DNA of 45,662 nucleotides from Crossiella sp. SN42 (GTDB lineage Bacteria > Actinomycetota > Actinomycetes > Mycobacteriales > Pseudonocardiaceae): NCBI RefSeq assembly GCF_023897065.1, contig NZ_JAMHIV010000053.1, positions 1 to 45,662 of the forward strand, written 5' to 3'. Made by a program: the position numbers and the translations under genes. A model generated the notes under the pieces. The model ran no database searches. It saw only the letters and a program-made list of their open reading frames with translations, and was not told the origin of the DNA. Of the stretch, positions 40,571 to 45,662 are shown in pieces (positions within the stretch are counted from its first letter, which is position 1; the number at the start of each line of letters is the position of its first letter).

Positions 40571-41403
40571 ATGTCCGGACCCGGTTCCGCACAGTGACCA
40601 CCCAAGTCACTCCCCAACTTGCCAGAACCCGGCCCCCACCGCACACTCGCGCCCCGCGCCCCGCGCCCCGCGCCCCGCGCCCCGCTGCGCCGCCTGACGT
40701 CACGCCGCGCTCCTGCGCCCGCCGTGCCTCACCACCCAGCGCCCCCGGCGCGTCTAGCCGCAGGCCGCCGTCACCACACGACGCGGCTCATCGCCCCGCG
40801 CTTCGTCACCGCCAGACCAACCGCCCCGTCACCACACCCGACCTGCCCCGTCTCACGCCACCACCGCCCCCGCCGCCTGCCATCACCCGCCTGCTTCACC
40901 CCGCCGCACGGCCCACCTAGCCTGCCCTGCCGCACGCCATCACCCCGCGGCCTCGCCCCACCGCCCGCCGCCCGTCCCGCACGCGCCCTCACCCGCGCCG
41001 CATTCGCCTACCCAGCGCCGCCCCCTCCCGTTCCGCCCTCCTGCTGCACCCGCCCCTCCTGCTCCGCTCCGCCCCTCCCGTTCCGCCCCTCCCGCCTCGC
41101 CTCGCCCTGCCTCGCCCTGCTCGGCCCCCATCCCGCCCCACCTCGTCCTGCTCGGGCCCCTCCCGTCTCGCTTCGCCCCACCCCGCCACCTCTCTCTGCC
41201 GCCCGCCCGCGCGCGAGGGGATCCCCCACTTCCAGCCTGCCCCATCCCACGCCCCCAACCAGCCAAAACCCCCTCCAAGATCGCGACTTATCCCCAACGC
41301 CCCACCTATCCACAGCCCCCACCCCACGCGCTGGATCCCACCCCCCAACCCCCGCCACGGTGGACCCACACCCGCAACCCGCGGCACCACCCCAGGGGGA
41401 CAC
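40571..41403. repeat. C-rich, G-poor low-complexity intergenic region
   Basis: 833 bases with no credible gene. C far exceeds G on the plus strand (for example, about 10 G in 41041-41100, most of the rest C and T). It includes five tandem GCGCCCC heptamers (40649-40683) and degenerate repeats of the kind CCGCCCCTCCCGTTCCG (about 41040-41175). Open frames here on either strand have repetitive, low-complexity translations. A GGGGGA ribosome site for ssd lies at its right end. Confidence 0.8.
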
Positions 41404-42468
41404 ATGCCAGAAACCCGTCCATTGGTCATGGTCAACGAGGACACCCTGCTCGACGAGGTCCTCCGCGTGGCGGCCGCCGCCGGCCGCGACGTCGAATGCG
41501 TCCCCGACCTCACCGCCGCCCGCCAGCGCTGGGCCCGCGCCCCGCTGGTCGTGCTCGACGACGACGGCCTCACCCAGTGCGCCACCGCCGGCATGCCCCG
41601 CCGCAACGGCATCTACGTCCTCTGCCGCACCGACCCGCCGCCGGACATCTGGGCCCGCGCCCTGGCCGTCGGCGCCGAACAGGTCAGCTGCCTCACCGAA
41701 GCCGAACCCTGGCTCTCCGCCGCACTGGCCCGAGCCGACGAGGTCGAGGACGAACCGGACGGCCGCGTCATCGCCGTGCTCGGCGGCCGCGGCGGCGCAG
41801 GAGCCTCGGTGTTCGCCGCCGCCCTCGCCCTCACCGCCGCCGACCGCGGCAACCCGTCCATGCTGCTGGACTGCGACCCGCTCGGTGGCGGCCTGGAGCT
41901 CGTGCTCGGCGGCGAGAAACGCGAAGGCGTCCGCTGGTCCGGCATCACGGTGAACCGCGGCAACCTCGCCAGCACCACCCTCCGCAAAGCCCTGCCCCGC
42001 TTCGGCCGCAACCAGCTCACCGTGCTCTCCTGCGACGACCAGACCACCGAACTGGAACCACAGGCCGTCGACCAGGTGCTCGACGCTGGTCGCCGCGGTG
42101 GCGGCACTGTCGTCTGCGACCTGCCCCGCCAGTTCGACCAGCCCGCCCGCACCGTCCTGGACGCCGCCGACCTGGCCGTGCTCGTCGTACCCGCCGAGGT
42201 CCGCGCCTGCACCGCCGCCGCCCGTGTCGCCGAGCGCGCCAGGCAGCGCGGCACCCCGCTGGCCATGGTCGTCCGCGGCCCGGCGCCGACCGGGCTGTCC
42301 GTCCGCGACGTCGAAGCCGCCGTCCGGCTCCCCGCCCTGGTCACCATGCGGCCCTTCAGCGGCCTGGAAGCCGCCCTGGACACCGGCGGTCTGCCCCACC
42401 GGCCCCGCGGCCCACTGGCCCGCGCCGCCCGCCGGGTCCTCGACCGCGCCGAGGATGGCCGCGACTGA
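41404..42468 (+). CDS. ssd: Septum-site-determining/CpaE-like protein Ssd
   Basis: 354 residues. The N-terminal receiver-like region (about 1-110) is followed by a MinD/ParA-type domain beginning VIAVLGGRGGAGASVFAAAL, LLDCDPLGGGLELVLGG and VVCDLPRQFDQPARTVLDAAD. The nucleotide loop reads GGRGGAGAS: the catalytic lysine usual before the serine is Ala, so ATP hydrolysis is doubtful. This is the helicase/secretion-neighbourhood CpaE-like family (Rv3660c), linked to septum placement and dormancy responses in Mycobacterium and encoded before tad genes. It probably positions the secretion machine. Followed closely by the TadA-type ATPase. Confidence 0.88.
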   Translation: MPETRPLVMVNEDTLLDEVLRVAAAAGRDVECVPDLTAARQRWARAPLVVLDDDGLTQCATAGMPRRNGIYVLCRTDPPPDIWARALAVGAEQVSCLTEAEPWLSAALARADEVEDEPDGRVIAVLGGRGGAGASVFAAALALTAADRGNPSMLLDCDPLGGGLELVLGGEKREGVRWSGITVNRGNLASTTLRKALPRFGRNQLTVLSCDDQTTELEPQAVDQVLDAGRRGGGTVVCDLPRQFDQPARTVLDAADLAVLVVPAEVRACTAAARVAERARQRGTPLAMVVRGPAPTGLSVRDVEAAVRLPALVTMRPFSGLEAALDTGGLPHRPRGPLARAARRVLDRAEDGRD

Positions 42469-42469
42469 C

Positions 42470-43627
42470 ATGGAAGTCGATCCGGGCCTCATCGACCGGG
42501 TGCGCACCAGGATCGCCCGCCTCGGCGGCGCCCTCACCCCGGCCGCCCTCGCCGACGCCGTCCGCGCCGAGACCGGCGGTCTGGTCACCGACGCCGACCT
42601 GCTCGACACCCTCCGCCTGCTCGATCGCGAACTCATCGGCGCCGGCCCGCTGGAACCGTTGCTACGCCTGGAAGGCACCACCGACGTGCTGGTCACCGGC
42701 CCCGGCCGGGTGTGGGTCGACCGCGGCCACGGACTGACCCGCACCGAGGTCGTCCTTCACGACGAGGACGCCGTCCGCCGCCTGGCCCAGCGACTGGCGC
42801 TGGCCGCGGGCCGTCGGCTCGACGACGCCCAGCCATTCGTCGACGGCTGGCTCCCCGGCGGCGTCCGGCTGCACGCCGCCCTGTTCCCGATCGCCGCCGG
42901 CGGCACCTGCATCTCACTCCGCGCGCTGAAACCCGCCACGCACGACCTGACCACTCTGCGCGAGCTCGGCACCATCGACGAACCCACCGAGAACCTGTTG
43001 CGCCGCATGGTCAAAGCCCGCCTGAGCTTCCTCATCACCGGCGGCACCGGCTCCGGCAAGAGCACCCTGCTCAACGCGCTGCTGGGTTGCGTCGACCGAG
43101 GCGAACGAATAGTCACCGTCGAGGAGGCCGAAGAACTGCACCCCACCCATCCGCACGTGGTCCGCCTGGTCGCCCGACCACCCAACATCGAGGGAGCGGG
43201 CGAGATCACCCTGCACGAGCTGGTCCGCCAGGCCCTGCGCATGCGACCCGACCGCCTGGTCCTCGGCGAGGCCCGCGGCGCCGAAGTCGCCGACCTGCTC
43301 GCGGCCATGAACACCGGCCACGAAGGTTGTGCCGGCACCCTGCACGCCAACTCACCCACCGAGGTCCCCGCCCGCCTGGAAGCCCTCGCCGCGCTCGGCG
43401 GCCTGTCCCGCCCGGCCCTGCACAGCCAGCTGAGCGCCGCCCTCCAGGTGGTCCTGCACCTGCGTCGCGACGACCAGGGCAACCGGGTCCTCGCGGCCAT
43501 CGGCGTCCTGGACCGCGCCGACGACTACATCCGCATAGTGCCCGCCTGGCAACAAAACCAGGGCTGGTCGGCCGCCAAAACCCGCCTCACCACCTTGCTC
43601 CGCACCCGAGAACCGGCAACCGCATGA
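42470..43627 (+). CDS. tadA: TadA/CpaF-type secretion ATPase
   Basis: 385 residues from the ATG at 42470 (GAGG 15 bases upstream; an ATG at 42455 is the alternative). Type II/IV secretion ATPase: an N-terminal domain (about 1-100), then RRLDDAQPFVDGWLPGGVRL, Walker A ITGGTGSGKSTLLN, the Asp box TVEEAEELHP, Walker B RLVLGEARGAEVADLL, and the His box TGHEGCAGTLHANS. Powers assembly or export of a Tad-like pilus or secretion apparatus at the inner face of the membrane. Overlaps tadB by 4 bases. Confidence 0.93.
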   Translation: MEVDPGLIDRVRTRIARLGGALTPAALADAVRAETGGLVTDADLLDTLRLLDRELIGAGPLEPLLRLEGTTDVLVTGPGRVWVDRGHGLTRTEVVLHDEDAVRRLAQRLALAAGRRLDDAQPFVDGWLPGGVRLHAALFPIAAGGTCISLRALKPATHDLTTLRELGTIDEPTENLLRRMVKARLSFLITGGTGSGKSTLLNALLGCVDRGERIVTVEEAEELHPTHPHVVRLVARPPNIEGAGEITLHELVRQALRMRPDRLVLGEARGAEVADLLAAMNTGHEGCAGTLHANSPTEVPARLEALAALGGLSRPALHSQLSAALQVVLHLRRDDQGNRVLAAIGVLDRADDYIRIVPAWQQNQGWSAAKTRLTTLLRTREPATA

Positions 43628-44454
43628 CCCCAGCCGCCGCCCTCTGCCTAGCCCTCGCCGTCCTGTTCTGGCCCCCCAGAACCAGCCACCACCGCCTGGC
43701 CCAACTCCACCCACCCCCACCCCGGCAACCCCGAAACCATCCCGCTCGCCCGCTCCTGCTGATCCCACCCGTCCTGGCAACCCTGCTCGCCGAAATCGGC
43801 GGCCTGCTGGCCGCAACAGCCCTCACCTGGACCCTGCACCGCCACCACACCCGCACCCGCGAACACCGCAAGGCCCGCCACGCCGACACCGCCCGAGCCG
43901 ACACCCTCAACCTGCTGGTAACCCAGCTGCGCACCGGCACCCACCCGGCCCTGGCCGCCGAAGCAGTCGCCAAGGAAGCCGACCCAGCCGTCATCCCCAC
44001 CCTGACCGCCCTGGCCACCGCCGCCCGGCTGGGCGCTCACCCCAGCCACACCGACAACCGCCTGCTCCGCGCCTGGAACACCGCCCACAACCACGGCATC
44101 CCACTGGCCGACCTACTGGACGCCGAACGCCGCGACCTGGAACAGCGAACCCGCTTCACCGCTCAGGTCGAGGCCCGCCTGGCAGGCGCCAGAGCAACCG
44201 CCACCATCCTCGCCACCCTGCCCGCGCTCGGAATCCTGTTGGGCGAAGCCATGAACGCCCATCCCCTGCACGTCCTCACCGCAACCCCAGCAGGCCAGTT
44301 CCTGCTCCCCATCGGCGCCCTGCTGATTTGCACCGGCCTGGAATGGAGCGCCCGCCTGACCGCCAACACCACCCACCCCACCCCGCCCCGACCCAGAAAC
44401 CCACCATGCCAACCCACGCCGCAGCAGCACTCCTCCTCGCCCTCGCCCTCCTGA
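43624..44454 (+). CDS. tadB: TadB-like membrane platform protein
   Basis: 276 residues from the ATG at 43624, overlapping the ATPase stop. A type II secretion F domain with a first helix near 3-16, a second near 44-70, and two C-terminal helices (about 198-215 and 222-240: ATATILATLPALGILLGEAM, TPAGQFLLPIGALLICTGLE). The cytoplasmic part has TLNLLVTQLRTGTHPALAAE and GIPLADLLDAERRDLEQRTR, the normal F-domain pattern. The last 35 residues are proline-rich and overlap tadC. Codons are unusually C-rich at third positions, as in the flanking tracts. Confidence 0.85.
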   Translation: MTPAAALCLALAVLFWPPRTSHHRLAQLHPPPPRQPRNHPARPLLLIPPVLATLLAEIGGLLAATALTWTLHRHHTRTREHRKARHADTARADTLNLLVTQLRTGTHPALAAEAVAKEADPAVIPTLTALATAARLGAHPSHTDNRLLRAWNTAHNHGIPLADLLDAERRDLEQRTRFTAQVEARLAGARATATILATLPALGILLGEAMNAHPLHVLTATPAGQFLLPIGALLICTGLEWSARLTANTTHPTPPRPRNPPCQPTPQQHSSSPSPS

Positions 44455-45110
44455 CCCTGCCACCCCGCCCCAACCACCGAGCCCGCCTCAACCTCCCACC
44501 CACACCCCACCAAACCCGCAATTTCCCAGTCCTACCAACACTTCTAGCCCTCGTAACCGCAACCACGGCGCTCCTCATCAGCCTCCACCCAGCCCTGAGC
44601 CTCCTCCTGTCCGCCACGGTCGCGCTGATCAGCCACGCCCTCCACAACCGCGCCACCCAACCCCCACCTCAAGACCCCCTGTCCCTGGCCACCGCCTACG
44701 ACCTGCTGGCCGCCTGCCTCCGCGCCGGCCTCCCCATCCCGCAAGCCCTGCGCCTCGCCGCCGCCGAGCTGACCGGCCCACCCGCCACCGCCCTCAACGA
44801 CACCGCCGTCCTCCTCACCCTGGGCGCCACCCCCGCCCAGGCCTGGACCCCAGCCACCCACCTCCCAGCCCTGTCCCGCCTCGCCCGCGCCGCCCGCCAC
44901 ACCGCCCGCTCCGGCGCCGCCCTCGCCGACACGGCAACCAACCTCGCCACCCAAATCCGCACCGAAACCGAACACCAAGCCGAAGCCCGAGCCCAGCGCG
45001 CCACCGTCCTCATCACCGCCCCCCTGGCCCTCTGCTTCCTCCCCGCCTTCCTCTGCCTGGGCATAGCCCCCACCGTCCTAGGCCTAGCCCAAACCCTCTT
45101 CTCCCCTTAA
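44406..45110 (+). CDS. tadC: TadC-like membrane platform protein
   Basis: 234 residues from the ATG at 44406, which overlaps tadB by 49 bases in another frame. Helices lie at about 3-18, 42-57, 60-78 and 203-230 (TVLITAPLALCFLPAFLCLG). The F-domain core is ATAYDLLAACLRAGLPIPQA, then AARHTARSGAALADTATNLA. Together with TadB it forms the inner-membrane platform on which the ATPase acts. In most actinobacteria a small Flp-like pilin and TadE-like genes come next; none is seen here. Confidence 0.83.
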   Translation: MPTHAAAALLLALALLTLPPRPNHRARLNLPPTPHQTRNFPVLPTLLALVTATTALLISLHPALSLLLSATVALISHALHNRATQPPPQDPLSLATAYDLLAACLRAGLPIPQALRLAAAELTGPPATALNDTAVLLTLGATPAQAWTPATHLPALSRLARAARHTARSGAALADTATNLATQIRTETEHQAEARAQRATVLITAPLALCFLPAFLCLGIAPTVLGLAQTLFSP

Positions 45111-45662
45111 CTCCAAAGCCCCACCCGCACGGCCACACCGGACCAAGCCCAACTCCAGCGACCCTTCCCGTGGCGCTCGAGCTCCGCCAGGTAGTCCGTT
45201 GACACGTCGGTGGCCCCACACGTCACCTAGCGGGCACCCACCCGCCCAGCGCCGCGCCACAGCGTTCCCGGCAACACCAAGCCCCTACACCGGTCAGCAC
45301 GCCGAGGCACACCCGCACACCGATGCCCGCGTCCAACTGCAACGTGCCCCCACTCGAACTCGCACCTACTCCCTAAGCCGAACCGCAAACCTCGCACCCC
45401 ACACGCCCCAACCCTGGCGCTCCGGCCTCTGCGCCCTGGCCCGGCCCCACGTCTCTCGTCCGGGCCGCGCACCCCACGCACCGAGCCCACGCAAGGCGCT
45501 CCGCGCCCCAGAACTCGGGCCCAGACCCCAGGCGCTGCGCACAAAGTCCAGGCCCCACAATCACCCCCGCGCCCCGCGCCCCGCGCCCCGCGCCTCATGC
45601 GTCCGGCCCACGACCGCCGCCCTGCTCGCCGCAGCCCGTCCTGCCCTGGTTCGTCCGCCCCG
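45111..45662. repeat. C-rich, G-poor non-coding region after tadC
   Basis: 552 bases to the window edge with no recognisable gene on either strand. Composition resembles 40571-41403. Three tandem GCGCCCC heptamers at 45569-45589 repeat the array found before ssd. A pilin-like hydrophobic segment was looked for on both strands and not seen. Confidence 0.7.

Noticed and set aside
41288-41314. Two DnaA-box-like 9-mers, TTATCCCCA and CTATCCACA
   Set aside because: Each has one mismatch from the consensus and there are only two. No dnaA, recF or gyr genes are near, so an origin is not supported.
41008-42744. Long minus-strand frame opposite ssd
   Set aside because: Glycine-rich repetitive translation mirrors C-rich DNA. 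The plus-strand frame matches the Ssd/CpaE-like family.

Overview
The window is high-G+C actinobacterial chromosome, most likely from the Pseudonocardiales. Support comes from a WhiB-family regulator, a Crp of the Rv3676 type, tad-type secretion genes, a 6C RNA, many GTG starts and many candidate leaderless promoters. From about 1.9 kb to 45.1 kb the gene order resembles the core neighbourhood known in Mycobacterium tuberculosis (Rv3657c to Rv3683) and in Streptomyces around wblA, crp and nth. This comparison is from memory; no database search was possible.

Layout. Positions 1-1861: right end of an integrative element, with a cluster of 10-bp repeats, xis and int, next to a tRNA-Pro(CGG) that is its probable attachment site. 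Positions 1.9-9.6 kb: metallophosphoesterase, YqeY-like protein, class A penicillin-binding protein with a PASTA domain (PonA2 type), WhiB4/WblA, two ArsA-like ATPases behind a small membrane protein, and a 52-residue DUF4177 protein with a RidA-like protein. Positions 9.6-16.9 kb: a more variable stretch with a TPR-like protein, an oxidoreductase, two membrane-anchored proteins of unknown function, a NUDIX and metallo-beta-lactamase pair, a second sliding-clamp (DnaN-like) protein, and an MFS exporter with an operator-like palindrome at its start. Positions 17.2-27.2 kb: crp, a small membrane protein, nth, a TlpA-like thioredoxin, a CoA-pyrophosphatase-type NUDIX, a MarP-like protease, a holin-like membrane protein, nhaA, a TauE/SafE exporter, a proline/glutamine-rich membrane protein and acetyl-CoA synthetase. 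Positions 27.3-28.8 kb: a GNAT acetyltransferase and a Fic-like protein with a degenerate motif.

The most interesting region is 28.8-39.0 kb. It is a complete-looking muropeptide scavenging system: secreted NagZ, NamZ (DUF1343) and a serine beta-lactamase-fold hydrolase resembling the Bacillus AmiE/YbbE component, a sugar ABC importer (binding lipoprotein and two permeases), the MurNAc-6-phosphate etherase MurQ, and the RpiR-family regulator MurR. In Bacillus the corresponding importer is the phosphotransferase protein MurP. Here an ABC importer takes its place, which leaves the source of MurNAc-6-phosphate unexplained because no sugar kinase is visible. Similar T(C/G)GG(A/T)AACT boxes occur at murR, in the murR-hydrolase gap and before nagZ, suggesting shared control by MurR.

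Positions 39.5-45.7 kb: a HAD-family phosphatase, a 6C RNA, and ssd, tadA, tadB and tadC. These lie between C-rich, G-poor low-complexity tracts that carry the same GCGCCCC heptamer array. No pilin or TadE-like gene is visible after tadC.

About fifteen genes show a TANNNT hexamer ending 6-8 bases before the start codon and no useful ribosome binding site. Leaderless transcription therefore appears common here, and four of these starts share the context GATCAC followed by the start codon.
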